This document shows, in pieces, positions 1-8,265 of a DNA stretch of 64,000 nt. Made by a program: the position numbers and the translations under genes. The notes beneath the pieces were generated by a model that ran no database searches, was not told the DNA's origin, and saw nothing but the letters and a program-made list of their open reading frames with translations. This DNA is from Mycolicibacterium sp. MU0050 (GTDB lineage Bacteria > Actinomycetota > Actinomycetes > Mycobacteriales > Mycobacteriaceae), in contig NZ_OY726395.1 in NCBI RefSeq assembly GCF_963378085.1, positions 4,960,001-5,024,000 on the forward strand, written 5' to 3'. Numbering within the stretch: position 1 is the stretch's first letter; each line of letters starts with the position of its first letter.

Positions 1-714
1 ACGGCCGACAAGATGGGCAACGTCACCGCCTGGCGTTTCCTGGCGCCGCCGAGCGCGTTCCTGGAGGGCCTCACCGTCGGCGCGGACGGTCGACGAATCG
101 CCAACGAAGACCTCTACGGAGCCACCCACGGCAACGTGCTGATGCGCGAGTTCGGTGGCCGCGGATGGGCCATCTACGACGCGTCGACCTGGAAGAAGGT
201 GCGCCGACAGATCCGCGGGCAGACGCACGTGTTCCAACGTTTGCAGCTGCTGTACCTCTTCACACTCGGGCACAAGAAGGCCGCGACCATCGAGGGCATC
301 GCAGCGCAGAACGGCATCGACCCGGCCGGGCTACGCCGCACCTTTGATGAGTATCGAAGTGGGATCACCAGCGGTGCAGGAGATCCCGCGCACAAGACGT
401 CCGAGTTGTGCCCGCCGATGCAGACCGGGCCGTTCTATTCGATCAACATCTCCGCCGATTCGTCGATGTTCTTTCCGATCCCCGGCCTGACGTTGGGCGG
501 CCTGGTGGTCGACGAGAACACCGGCGAGGTGGTGCACCGCGACGGCGGTGTGGTTCCGGGCCTGTATGCCGCGGGCCGCAACGCCGTCGGCATCTGTTCC
601 AACAGCTATGTCAGCGGCCTGTCGCTCTCCGACTGCATCTTCAGCGGTCGCCGGGCGGCCGCCCACGCCGCACAGCGGCTGGGCTTCGGGTCGGTGCACC
701 GAGACGCCGACTGA
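1..714 (+). CDS. FAD-dependent 3-oxosteroid dehydrogenase-like flavoprotein, C-terminal part
   Basis: The reading frame is open from base 1, so the gene begins before the window; about 237 codons are visible. The C-terminal part contains GLYAAGRNAVG followed by a Ser/Gly/Leu-rich segment (SGLSLSDCIFSGRRAA). This is the FAD-contacting end of the fumarate reductase / 3-ketosteroid dehydrogenase flavoprotein superfamily. The NSYVSGLSLSDC ending resembles mycobacterial 3-oxo-5-alpha-steroid 4-dehydrogenase-like proteins more than classic KstD, which usually ends near TYPGAGATIG. It probably removes hydrogens from a steroid-like ketone in the cytosol. The N-terminal FAD Rossmann motif lies outside the window, so substrate class is inferred only from family and from the steroid genes nearby. 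Confidence 0.75.
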   Translation, partial: TADKMGNVTAWRFLAPPSAFLEGLTVGADGRRIANEDLYGATHGNVLMREFGGRGWAIYDASTWKKVRRQIRGQTHVFQRLQLLYLFTLGHKKAATIEGIAAQNGIDPAGLRRTFDEYRSGITSGAGDPAHKTSELCPPMQTGPFYSINISADSSMFFPIPGLTLGGLVVDENTGEVVHRDGGVVPGLYAAGRNAVGICSNSYVSGLSLSDCIFSGRRAAAHAAQRLGFGSVHRDAD

Positions 715-844
715 CATGACGTTCGACGAGGGCGTCCGGAGCACCTCGCTGCACTCGTACTGCACGGCCGCGGACGTGGCTCCGTTCCACCACTGATCCC
801 GCACCAGCGGACTTCCTGACCGCCGGTTTCAGAAAGGACATAGC

Positions 845-1855
845 GTGAGAGCCGCCGTAATATCCGCGCCCGGTCAAGTCGACATTGTCGACATCCCGAC
901 TCCGTCCGTCAGTGCGGGCGATGTGCTCGTACGTATCCGCGCCTGCGGGATCTGTGGGTCCGACACGTTCTACCTGTCCATCGGTGGTCTACCGCCGCAC
1001 CAGGGCAACATGCCGCTCGGACACGAGGCAGCCGGCGAAGTCGTCGCGGTCGGTAGTGCGGTTACCGACATCGCCGTCGGCCAACGCGTGGTGATCAACC
1101 CCATGGCTGCGCCGGACGGTGTCATCGGCAACGGCGGCGCCAGCGGGGCACTGGCGCAGTACCTCCTCATCAAGGATGCGGTGGTAGGCCACAGCGTCGA
1201 GCCCATCCCCGATCACGTGCCATTCGAGGTAGCAGCACTGAATGAACCCATGGCCGTCGCCCGCCACGGCGTCAACCAGGTAGCGCCCAAGCTGACCGAC
1301 CAGGTGGTCGTCTTCGGTGCCGGCCCGATTGGTCTCGGTATGACAATTTCGCTCAAATCCCTTGGCGTCCATCATGTCGTCGTGGTCGATGTGGTGGCTG
1401 ACCGTCTCGACAAAGCGCTCGAAGTCGGAGCGGATGCGGTCATCAACTCCAGCACCGAGGACCTGCCCGCCCGCCTCCGCGAACTGCACGGCAATGGCGA
1501 ATCCATTTGGCCGGACCGGGCCGGCACGGACATCTACCTCGACGCCGCAGGGGTGCCCGCGGTGGTGAACACTGCGCTGAGCACCGCCAAGCGCGGCGCC
1601 AAGATCGGCATCGTCGGGGTCCACAAGGAACCGGTCAGCGTGGACCTGATGAACATCATGAGCAACGAGCTGACTCTGGTCGGCTCGATGGGGTATCCTA
1701 CGGAGATCTTCGAAGTAACCCCCGACATCGTCGCTGACTGGCAGACCTATGCGAAGATCATCAGCCACACCATCGATTTCGACGACCTGCCGGAGGCCCT
1801 CGAGCTGGTAGCCACACCCGGCGCCACGGAAAAGGTCGTCATCGTCTTCGACTGA
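845..1855 (+). CDS. Zinc-dependent alcohol dehydrogenase (MDR family)
   Basis: This is a 336-aa medium-chain dehydrogenase/reductase. Catalytic zinc ligands are visible as CGICGSD (Cys34) and GHEAAGE (His60-Glu61), and the NAD(P) site as GAGPIG in the second half. The four-cysteine structural-zinc lobe normally found near residue 90-110 of this family is absent: the segment around NPMAAPDGVIG has no cysteine. The start is GTG at 845, preceded by AGAAAGGA. It likely oxidises a secondary alcohol or reduces a ketone; the substrate is unknown. It stands alone on the plus strand and converges on the P450 gene, with a strong hairpin between them. Confidence 0.88.
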   Translation: MRAAVISAPGQVDIVDIPTPSVSAGDVLVRIRACGICGSDTFYLSIGGLPPHQGNMPLGHEAAGEVVAVGSAVTDIAVGQRVVINPMAAPDGVIGNGGASGALAQYLLIKDAVVGHSVEPIPDHVPFEVAALNEPMAVARHGVNQVAPKLTDQVVVFGAGPIGLGMTISLKSLGVHHVVVVDVVADRLDKALEVGADAVINSSTEDLPARLRELHGNGESIWPDRAGTDIYLDAAGVPAVVNTALSTAKRGAKIGIVGVHKEPVSVDLMNIMSNELTLVGSMGYPTEIFEVTPDIVADWQTYAKIISHTIDFDDLPEALELVATPGATEKVVIVFD

Positions 1856-1877
1856 TCGGGGTGGCACCTGGCCGGCG

Positions 1878-1907
1878 CTGGCCGGCGCGCGGATACGCGC
1901 CGGCCAG
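1878..1907. terminator. Bidirectional hairpin between convergent genes
   Basis: A perfect 12-bp GC-rich stem (1878-1889 pairing with 1896-1907) with a 6-nt loop lies between the end of the alcohol dehydrogenase (1855) and the end of the P450 gene (1917). There is no T-run, as is common for mycobacterial terminators. The symmetric position suggests it serves both strands. Confidence 0.7.
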
Positions 1908-1916
1908 TCGGGATGC

Positions 1917-3064
1917 TCAGCCCAGTTGCAACGGAATCGAGTCGAACGCACGCGCCCAACTCGAGGTGGTTCGGACCGCCTCGCCGGCCAGCCTGCAGCC
2001 GGGGAATCGGGCGAACCACTCGGTAAAGGCAATACGTGCCTCCAACCGGGCAAGGTGCGTGCCCATGCAGTAATGCACACCATGGCCGAATGCGGTATGA
2101 CGTTGCGCCTTCCGCTGTATGTCGAAGCGCTCCGGGTCTGGAAACTCCCGCTCATCGTGGTTGGCGGACCCCCATACCAACAGCACCCGCGAATCGGCCG
2201 GAATGTGGACGCCGTGCAACTCGATATCGCGCGTGGTGCTCCGGGGTAGGGCCTGTGTCGGGGATTCGATTCGAAGCATCTCTTCGATCGCGCCCGGCCA
2301 CAGTGTCGAATCATCTTGCAGCAGTTCGAGCTGGTCGGGGTGATTCAGCAGCAGGACGGTGCCCGATCCGATCAGGCTCGCAGTCGTGTCGTTGCCTCCG
2401 AGCACCAGCAGCAGACAGAAACCCAGGAGTTCCTCGTCGCTCAGCCGTTCCCCGTCGATCTCGGCGCTGATCAGTGCAGACATCATGTCATCTCGTGGTC
2501 GATGCCGGCGCTCCTCGAGCAGCTCGGCGAACATCGTGTAGATCTGGATCGCCGCCTTCAGCGGCTCTTCCGTGCTGGTGGTATCGATGAATGTCTCCGT
2601 ACAGGCACGCATGGGTGCGATGTACTGCTCATCGAGACCAATCATTCCGGCGATGACCACACTGGGAATAACTGCAGCATAATCATGTTGAAACTCGCAA
2701 CCGTTGTTCGCGGCGATCGCATCGAGAAGGTTCCTGACCGTGCATCGAATCGAATCGAATCCTCCATGGCCGCCACCCGCCGCGGGGTGAAGACCCCTGA
2801 AACCAGTTTGCGGAGCGCAACCTGCCGTGGTGGATCCAGGTAGATGAGTTGTGGCAGCAGATCATTGGCCTCGGCCACCCGGCTGGAGAATGTCTCATGG
2901 TCGGCGGCGGCGGCCCACACATCGGCGAACCGCGTCAGTGCGAAGAACTCTCCACCAGGTGCGCGGTAGACCGGGTGTTCATCACGCATGGTGCGGTACA
3001 CGTCCCACAGTTCAGTCTGGAACTCAGCGGCCCACGGGTCGTACCGGACTTCACTGCTTGACAT
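1917..3064 (-). pseudogene. Cytochrome P450, frameshifted by a 5-bp repeat unit
   Basis: The two halves are in different frames. The N-terminal half starts at ATG 3064 (AAGGAT upstream) and reads normally to MEDSIR. The C-terminal half carries the I-helix motif GGNDTTAS, the ExxR segment IEEMLR and the heme-binding loop FGHGVHYCMGTHLA with its Cys ligand. The break is in a pentanucleotide tract at 2744-2761. Removing one 5-bp unit joins MEDSIR directly to CTVRNLLDAIAANNG and gives one uninterrupted ~380-aa P450, the usual bacterial length. As sequenced, the N-terminal frame ends without heme-binding residues, so no functional enzyme is made. It is last in the operon behind the SDR, 76 bp downstream. 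It could be a true pseudogene, a reversible slippage allele or a sequencing error. Confidence 0.88.
2744..2761. repeat. Pentanucleotide tract (ATCGA x 3.6) at the P450 frameshift
   Basis: An 18-bp tract of period 5 on the plus strand (GATTC units on the coding strand) sits exactly where the P450 reading frame breaks. One fewer unit restores the frame. Five is not a multiple of three, so any unit gain or loss switches the frame. Confidence 0.85.
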
Positions 3065-3140
3065 GGTGTTCCATCCTTTCGGTGCGCTGAAGGCGCCTGT
3101 TCGACGAGCCGGCATGGCCGTCCGGGTGCGGTCACACCGG

Positions 3141-3890
3141 CTACTGCAGGCTGTATCCGCCGTCGACCACGAAGCTGGATCCTGTGCAGTACGAGGCTCT
3201 TTCGCTGCACATAAAAGCGATGACGCCTGCGACTTCAGCAGGCTCTGCGAACCGGCCGAGCGGGATGTGGTCGAGCTCGGCCTGCTTGATCTCGGGGAAA
3301 TGCTCCATCGGCGCGGTCATCCGGGTCGCGACAACTCCCGGTGTCACGGCGTTGACCCGGATTCCCGCCGCAGCCCAGCGGGCGGCCAGCGCCCGGGTCA
3401 TCGACAACACCCCAGCCTTGGCCGCGCCGTAGCCCGGCACCACCGTCGTCGCGCGAATCGCCGCCATCGACGCCAACGTCACCACACTGGCACCGCCACG
3501 CAGCGCCGACGCCCGCAACGCCGACTCCAACGCAACGGTCAGTCGGTATTGAGCAGTCAGGTTGATGTCGACGGAGGCCGCGAATCCGTCGGGCGTGCTC
3601 TCGTCGAGTCCGCCCGGAAAGTTGACACCGGCGTTGTTGACCAGAACGTCCAGTGTCGAGAACGACGCCGCAAGTGCGTCGATTGCGGCGTTGTCGGTCA
3701 ACGCGAGTGCGCGATAGGCCATTCCGGACAGATCGACCGGGTACTCCGCGGGACTCGCTTTGGTGCCGGTGATCGTCACCGCCGCGCCGCTGTCTCGGAA
3801 CAAGCATGCGGTAGCGTGGCCGAGACCGCTGGTACCGCCGGTGATCAGAACTTGGGTGCCGGCGAAGTCGAAGCTGATCCGGTTGGTCAT
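3141..3890 (-). CDS. Short-chain dehydrogenase/reductase (SDR)
   Basis: This is a 249-aa classical SDR. The cofactor motif GGTSGLGHAT follows the first beta strand. NNAGV, an active-site Ser (LASMAAI) and YGAAK supply the catalytic Asn-Ser-Tyr-Lys set, and the C-terminus ends FVVDGGYSLQ. ATG 3890 was chosen because its ATGA overlaps the stop of the upstream hydrolase gene (translational coupling); a longer start at 3920 lies inside that gene. It probably interconverts a hydroxyl and a keto group on the substrate handled by this sulfotransferase/hydrolase/P450 operon. The substrate is not evident. Confidence 0.88.
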   Translation of the reverse strand: MTNRISFDFAGTQVLITGGTSGLGHATACLFRDSGAAVTITGTKASPAEYPVDLSGMAYRALALTDNAAIDALAASFSTLDVLVNNAGVNFPGGLDESTPDGFAASVDINLTAQYRLTVALESALRASALRGGASVVTLASMAAIRATTVVPGYGAAKAGVLSMTRALAARWAAAGIRVNAVTPGVVATRMTAPMEHFPEIKQAELDHIPLGRFAEPAEVAGVIAFMCSERASYCTGSSFVVDGGYSLQ

Positions 3891-5134
3891 GACAATTCCT
3901 CGATCTGTTTGCGGAGCCACGCGGTTTCCCAGAAGTTCGTGCTGGTCTCGAGGAGTCGCTGGTGGGCTTGGACCAGTACCTGCGCGGCGGCGGCGTCGGC
4001 GGAGTCGACTTGCCGCACCACTTCGGCGAGTTGGATTGCGTGCACTGCGTTCCCATCCGCCAGGTGCCTACGTGCGCGGGTGATCAGCGACTCGGCGCCC
4101 GCAAGCTCGACCAGGTCTGCCGCGGTGGCCTGGGGCGCTTCGGCATATAGTTCGGCCGTCGAGCGATGATGGAACCATCCGGCGTAGTTTTCCCAGATCG
4201 CTCGCACGTTCCAGCGGACCATCCCATAGCCCTGGCCGACCTCAAGAGGCGGCGGCAACGTGATTTCGCGCATCAGGGTGTGAACGTCCTTGCCGGCGTT
4301 CATGCCCGCGACGGTGGCGTCGTGCAGATAGAGCACGGCGTCCCGCAGTCGGCTGAGTTCGCTGTCGATGCGGCGGCGGCCCCGGACCGGTTCGAAATGC
4401 CCGGTCAGCAGTGTTTCCGCGCCCAACAACCGCACCTTCTCGATGGAATCGGCAACTGTGAGTGCATCGCGATAACGGTCGCCGCGCATCGTCACCAGGT
4501 TGGGAATATGACCGAACAATGCTCCGAACACGTTCCCGCACAGGCAGACACCTTCATCCGGCAGCCAGATGACCAGGCTGTCGGTGGTCTCGCCACCCGG
4601 TGTTGCGTGCAGTTCCATCCGGCGTCCGCCGACCGTCAGGTCGAGACGGTCGTCGACAACGACTGTGGGTCGCGGGGCCGCCTGGGCCGGAACGGTACCG
4701 TAGCGTGCGATGGCCTCCTGGATCGCTCTGGTGGTGGTAGCGGCAAAGGCGAAGGCTGAGTTCGCGATCCGGAACGGCGCCAACAGTTCGTTGTCGCGAC
4801 GCCAGGAGTCCCAGTTCGCCTGTGCGACGATGTCGGTGTGGTCGTTGACGAAGGCGTCCGCGCCGCCGACGTGGTCGTAGTGGCCCTGGGTGAGGATGAC
4901 GTAGCGGATCAGGGACCGGTCAATCGCGTCGTAATTCTCCCGGTGCACCGGACCCTCGAAGCCCATGCCCGTGTTGACCACGACTCGACCCTCAGAGGTC
5001 GTCAGCAAGTAGCTGTTGGAAAGCCCGGGTGAGAGCCATATCCCGGGGACGACGGCTTCGGTGGCGCCCGGCCGCGCGCCGGCAATCCGGTCTGCCCCCG
5101 GCCGACTCCGGAACAGCGGTTCCTCGAGACTCAC
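3887..5134 (-). CDS. Metallo-beta-lactamase-fold hydrolase, alkylsulfatase-like
   Basis: This 415-aa protein has an MBL fold in the first half and a helical C-terminal half resembling the dimerisation domain of alkylsulfatases. The metal motif reads TQGHYDHVGG at residues 82-91, so the first histidine of the usual HxHxDH is glutamine (Q83). Further candidate ligands are the His in HATPGGETTDS and in TGHFEPV. Known class: zinc hydrolases acting on sulfate esters, lactones or thioesters. A sulfatase role is suggested by homology and by the sulfotransferase immediately upstream, but it is not proven. Both ends overlap neighbours by 4 bp (ATGA), giving a tightly coupled operon. Confidence 0.82.
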   Translation of the reverse strand: MSLEEPLFRSRPGADRIAGARPGATEAVVPGIWLSPGLSNSYLLTTSEGRVVVNTGMGFEGPVHRENYDAIDRSLIRYVILTQGHYDHVGGADAFVNDHTDIVAQANWDSWRRDNELLAPFRIANSAFAFAATTTRAIQEAIARYGTVPAQAAPRPTVVVDDRLDLTVGGRRMELHATPGGETTDSLVIWLPDEGVCLCGNVFGALFGHIPNLVTMRGDRYRDALTVADSIEKVRLLGAETLLTGHFEPVRGRRRIDSELSRLRDAVLYLHDATVAGMNAGKDVHTLMREITLPPPLEVGQGYGMVRWNVRAIWENYAGWFHHRSTAELYAEAPQATAADLVELAGAESLITRARRHLADGNAVHAIQLAEVVRQVDSADAAAAQVLVQAHQRLLETSTNFWETAWLRKQIEELS

Positions 5135-6384
5135 ACTTCCTCCCGGACGTCGAAGCGCGAGAAGTAGAAGTCGAAACGCGAACGGATTTCGCTGGGCGTC
5201 CGGCCAAAATGCCGTTCGACGTCGTACCGGAGCTGCCCATGTTTGCCTCTGGGATTGCTGTCGAGATAGCTGCGGAACGATTCCCTGGTCTGTTCCGGCA
5301 GTGCGGTTCCGTTGCAGGCGTAGAGCCGGTCCAGGATCGTCATCTCATTGCCGTTGAGGTGGTGGAAACTGATGTCGAGGCTGGCGTCCGCCCCGACGAG
5401 ATCGCGGTCCCGGACGCACGCGCGCAGCAGTCGTTCGACGCGATCGATCCAGTACTCGACCAAGGTGTCCGGGTCGATGCTGGTGCGTCGGATCCGGTCG
5501 CCATAAGCCAGCATGGTCACCGCCGACTGGATAACCGCCACCGGGTCGCGGTGCGTGAACGCGACGGTAGCGTCGGGGAATGTGGCCAGCAGTGGGCCGA
5601 GCTGTTCGCAATGTTGCGGCGATTTCAGCACCCATTGGCGCGGTCCCCGCAGAAACGTGAGCGCCTTAAGGATCGTGCGCAGATACCCGTAATGACGATG
5701 CTGGTCAAAGGTGTAGTAGTAGTCGCGCCATTGCGGTGACCGGACATGCCATTCCAGGACGTAACTGGCGAAGTCGAGGTCCAGTAACTCGACCTCCTCC
5801 TCGATGGCCTGCGGGAACCGGTCATGCATCGCGGCCAGCAACGGCGTCAATGCGGTCGCGGACTCGTGCTCGGCGATCGAACGCAGGAATCGAGGGTCGG
5901 TGCCGTTGACATCGGGTCCCTCACCGCGGCACGCGAAGGGCTCCTGGCTTTCCCAGTACGGCAGCGCGCGCCGTCGGACATCGGCGGCGATCAGATTCAC
6001 CAGATGCGTTGTGCCGGAACGCGGAAGCCCGACCACGATGATCGGGCGGTCGATCTCGATGTCGTGGATCTCGGGGTAGCGTCGCAGCAAGTCGGTGAAC
6101 AGCAGTCGGTTGGTCAGCAACCGCACAATCCGGCTCTGCAGGATGATCCGGTTCAGGTTGGTGTTGCCCGAATCCGACTCCACAGCCTCGGCATAGCGGG
6201 CCAACCGGGGCTGGAACTCGTCGCTCCCGAAGTCATGGAGTCCCGTCCGCTCGGCCGCCTGCCGCATCAGTTCGGTCGGTCGAAGGTCCACCGGCACGCC
6301 GGCGACCTGGTCGAGCAGGGCCCGCTGCGTGCTGTTCAGCACCGGCGCACACAGATCTTCGATGTCCAGCGTGGCTGACGCCAT
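5131..6384 (-). CDS. Sulfotransferase family protein
   Basis: This 417-aa protein has the 5'-phosphosulfate loop GLPRSGTTHL at residues 119-128 and the 3'-phosphate-binding segment THRDPVAVIQS about 150 residues later, both expected for PAPS-dependent sulfotransferases. Start ATG 6384 has GGAAGGGGG upstream. It is the first gene of the minus-strand operon sulfotransferase > MBL hydrolase > SDR > P450 and is divergent from an IclR-type regulator. It should transfer sulfate to a hydroxyl of a lipid or steroid-like acceptor. Related mycobacterial proteins of this length are mostly uncharacterised, so the acceptor is unknown. Confidence 0.85.
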   Translation of the reverse strand: MASATLDIEDLCAPVLNSTQRALLDQVAGVPVDLRPTELMRQAAERTGLHDFGSDEFQPRLARYAEAVESDSGNTNLNRIILQSRIVRLLTNRLLFTDLLRRYPEIHDIEIDRPIIVVGLPRSGTTHLVNLIAADVRRRALPYWESQEPFACRGEGPDVNGTDPRFLRSIAEHESATALTPLLAAMHDRFPQAIEEEVELLDLDFASYVLEWHVRSPQWRDYYYTFDQHRHYGYLRTILKALTFLRGPRQWVLKSPQHCEQLGPLLATFPDATVAFTHRDPVAVIQSAVTMLAYGDRIRRTSIDPDTLVEYWIDRVERLLRACVRDRDLVGADASLDISFHHLNGNEMTILDRLYACNGTALPEQTRESFRSYLDSNPRGKHGQLRYDVERHFGRTPSEIRSRFDFYFSRFDVREEV

Positions 6385-6412
6385 GGCGTGCCCCCTTCCG
6401 GATGGCGCGGTG

Positions 6413-6440
6413 TCGAATATTCGTTATATGCTTCGAATAT
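6413..6440. promoter_or_regulatory. Palindrome plus direct repeat, candidate IclR operator
   Basis: CGAATATTCG (6414-6423) is a perfect 10-bp palindrome in the divergent gap. TCGAATAT occurs twice, at 6413-6420 and 6433-6440, exactly 20 bp (two helical turns) apart. The AT-rich element stands out in this GC-rich DNA and abuts the regulator's start, which suggests autoregulation and control of the sulfotransferase operon. Confidence 0.55.
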
Positions 6441-7385
6441 ATGGATGGGAAGCTAAGTCACATAGAACAGGCGGGTCAAGACCCGTCGCCCCCGACTGCA
6501 CGCGTGATAGCAGTGATCGAGTACCTCACCGCGCGGTCGACCCCTGGTGCCCCCCTCGCTGAAATCATCCGTGAACTCGGCATATCCCGGTCAACGGGCC
6601 ACGCCATCCTGCAGACGCTCAGTGCGTACGGCTGGACTCGGCGTGACCCGCTCAGTGGGACATACACGATCGGTGACCGCTTGCCACGGGCGCCGCAGGC
6701 CCCGGCACCTCGTGTCGAGGTGTTGCGCGGTCCGCTGGTCGATCTGGCTGCCGACCTCGGGATTGCGGTCTGCCTTTCGGAAGTCCAGGGTTCGTCGATC
6801 GTGGTCGTCGAGTCCATCGGCGCTGGGTCCGGTAGCCCACCGTTGAGTCCGGGTCTCCGGCTGCCGTTCGTCGCCCCGTTCGGCCGCGAATTCGTCGCGT
6901 GGGCACCCGTGGCGGCGCGGCGGGACTGGTTGGCGGCCGCCGGGCCGGTGAACAGGAAGTTCCGTACTCGGATTTCGTTGGTACTCGACATTATCCGGCG
7001 ACGCGGGTACGGCGTCGAACGACTCAGCGACGAACTCAATCGCGTCGTCACCGCGTTGCTGGCGCTCGACGGCGGCCGTGGCTCCGATGCGATCTCGGCC
7101 CGGTTGGCCGGCGCCCTCGCCGACCTGACGGTGGTGGACGTGCTCGGCGAGGAAGCCACCTCCGGGCCGGCGGTGGCGGTGGCCACCGTGTCGGCCCCCA
7201 TCCGGGACTCCAGCGGAGCAGTCGCGCTGACGGTATCCGCGCAGCCGTACCGCGAACTCGCAACGGACGCGATCGATCGTCTCGGGGCACAGGTGCAGGC
7301 GTTCGCCGGCCGCGCGTCCGATCTGCTGGGGAGCGGTCCCGGTGAGCGAGAACCCCGTCGCACCAGCTTGCGTGCCCACGCCTAG
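6441..7385 (+). CDS. IclR-type transcriptional regulator
   Basis: About 314 aa. An N-terminal winged helix-turn-helix (ELGISRSTGHAILQTL, followed by YTIGDRL) precedes a long ligand-binding half. The layout matches IclR regulators, although the effector domain is divergent. The start is uncertain: ATG 6441 and ATG 6402 are both in frame and neither has a good ribosome-binding site. I prefer 6441 because 6402 would place the palindrome inside the coding region. It faces the sulfotransferase operon and runs into the hydrolase at 7396, so it may control either or both. Confidence 0.75.
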   Translation: MDGKLSHIEQAGQDPSPPTARVIAVIEYLTARSTPGAPLAEIIRELGISRSTGHAILQTLSAYGWTRRDPLSGTYTIGDRLPRAPQAPAPRVEVLRGPLVDLAADLGIAVCLSEVQGSSIVVVESIGAGSGSPPLSPGLRLPFVAPFGREFVAWAPVAARRDWLAAAGPVNRKFRTRISLVLDIIRRRGYGVERLSDELNRVVTALLALDGGRGSDAISARLAGALADLTVVDVLGEEATSGPAVAVATVSAPIRDSSGAVALTVSAQPYRELATDAIDRLGAQVQAFAGRASDLLGSGPGEREPRRTSLRAHA

Positions 7386-7395
7386 GGTCGCGAGG

Positions 7396-8265
7396 ATGAC
7401 GGTGCACACCTACGACCACGACGACACCTTGCGCGAGATCACCACCCCCGGCGGGGTATTGCGCTATCACGAGGCCGGCGCCGGTCCCCCGCTGTTGTTG
7501 CTGCACGGCTCTGGCCCGGGAGTCACCGGTTGGCGCAACTTCCGCGGAAACCTCGGCTTCTTCGCCGAGCACTTTCGGTGCCTGGTGCTGGAGTTCCCGG
7601 GCTACGGCGTCAGCGACGACTTCGGTGGGCATCCCGTCATCGATGCCCAAACGGCGCTGGTGCAGTTCACCGAGGTTCTCGGCCTCGAGCGCGCGCATAT
7701 CATCGGTAACTCGATGGGCGGCGGCGTCGGCATCAACTTCGCGATCAACCATCCCGACCGCGTCGGGAAGCTGGTGACCATCGGCGGAATCGGCACCAAC
7801 CTTTTCAGCCCGGGCCCCAGCGAGGGCATCCGGTTGCTGCAGGAGTTCACCGAGGATCCCACCCGGCAACGGTTGGTCGACTGGCTGCAGTCAATGGTGT
7901 ACGACCCCGCACTGGTGACCGAGGAACTCATCGAGGAGCGGTGGGCGTTGGCCACCGACCCGGCGACCTTGGCGGCCGCGCGTCGGTTGTACGGCAAGGC
8001 CGCCTACGCCGCCATGATGGACATGATGCGCAAGGCGGACTTCCCGATGCCCTGGGCGGTCATGCACAAGGTCACCGCACCGACCCTGCTGACCTGGGGA
8101 CGCGACGACCGGGTCAGCCCGCTGGACATGGCGCTGATCCCGATGCGCACGATCCCCAATGCGGAGTTCCACGTGTTCCCCAACTGCGGGCACTGGGTGA
8201 TGATCGAGGCCAAGGCCGCCTTCGAGCAGACGGTGCTGGGCTTCCTGACACGACCGGAATCGTGA
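7396..8265 (+). CDS. Alpha/beta hydrolase, meta-cleavage-product hydrolase-like (HsaD/BphD type)
   Basis: This 289-aa alpha/beta hydrolase has the oxyanion segment HGSGPGVTGWRNF, the nucleophile elbow GNSMGGG (Ser106), an acid in GRDDRVSP and the catalytic His in NCGHWVMIE. The HGSGPG...FPGYGVSD pattern is typical of C-C bond hydrolases such as HsaD and BphD, which cleave the dienoate made by extradiol dioxygenases. An HsaC-like dioxygenase lies about 7 kb away, which fits. ATG 7396 keeps the conserved domain. A GTG at 7342 would overlap the regulator by 44 bp but has a better purine stretch upstream. It overlaps the next gene by 4 bp (GTGA). Confidence 0.83.
   Translation: MTVHTYDHDDTLREITTPGGVLRYHEAGAGPPLLLLHGSGPGVTGWRNFRGNLGFFAEHFRCLVLEFPGYGVSDDFGGHPVIDAQTALVQFTEVLGLERAHIIGNSMGGGVGINFAINHPDRVGKLVTIGGIGTNLFSPGPSEGIRLLQEFTEDPTRQRLVDWLQSMVYDPALVTEELIEERWALATDPATLAAARRLYGKAAYAAMMDMMRKADFPMPWAVMHKVTAPTLLTWGRDDRVSPLDMALIPMRTIPNAEFHVFPNCGHWVMIEAKAAFEQTVLGFLTRPES

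Noticed and set aside
989..2314. A 441-codon minus-strand frame across the alcohol dehydrogenase and P450
   Set aside because: No recognisable domain. It overlaps two well-supported genes and crosses the terminator hairpin.
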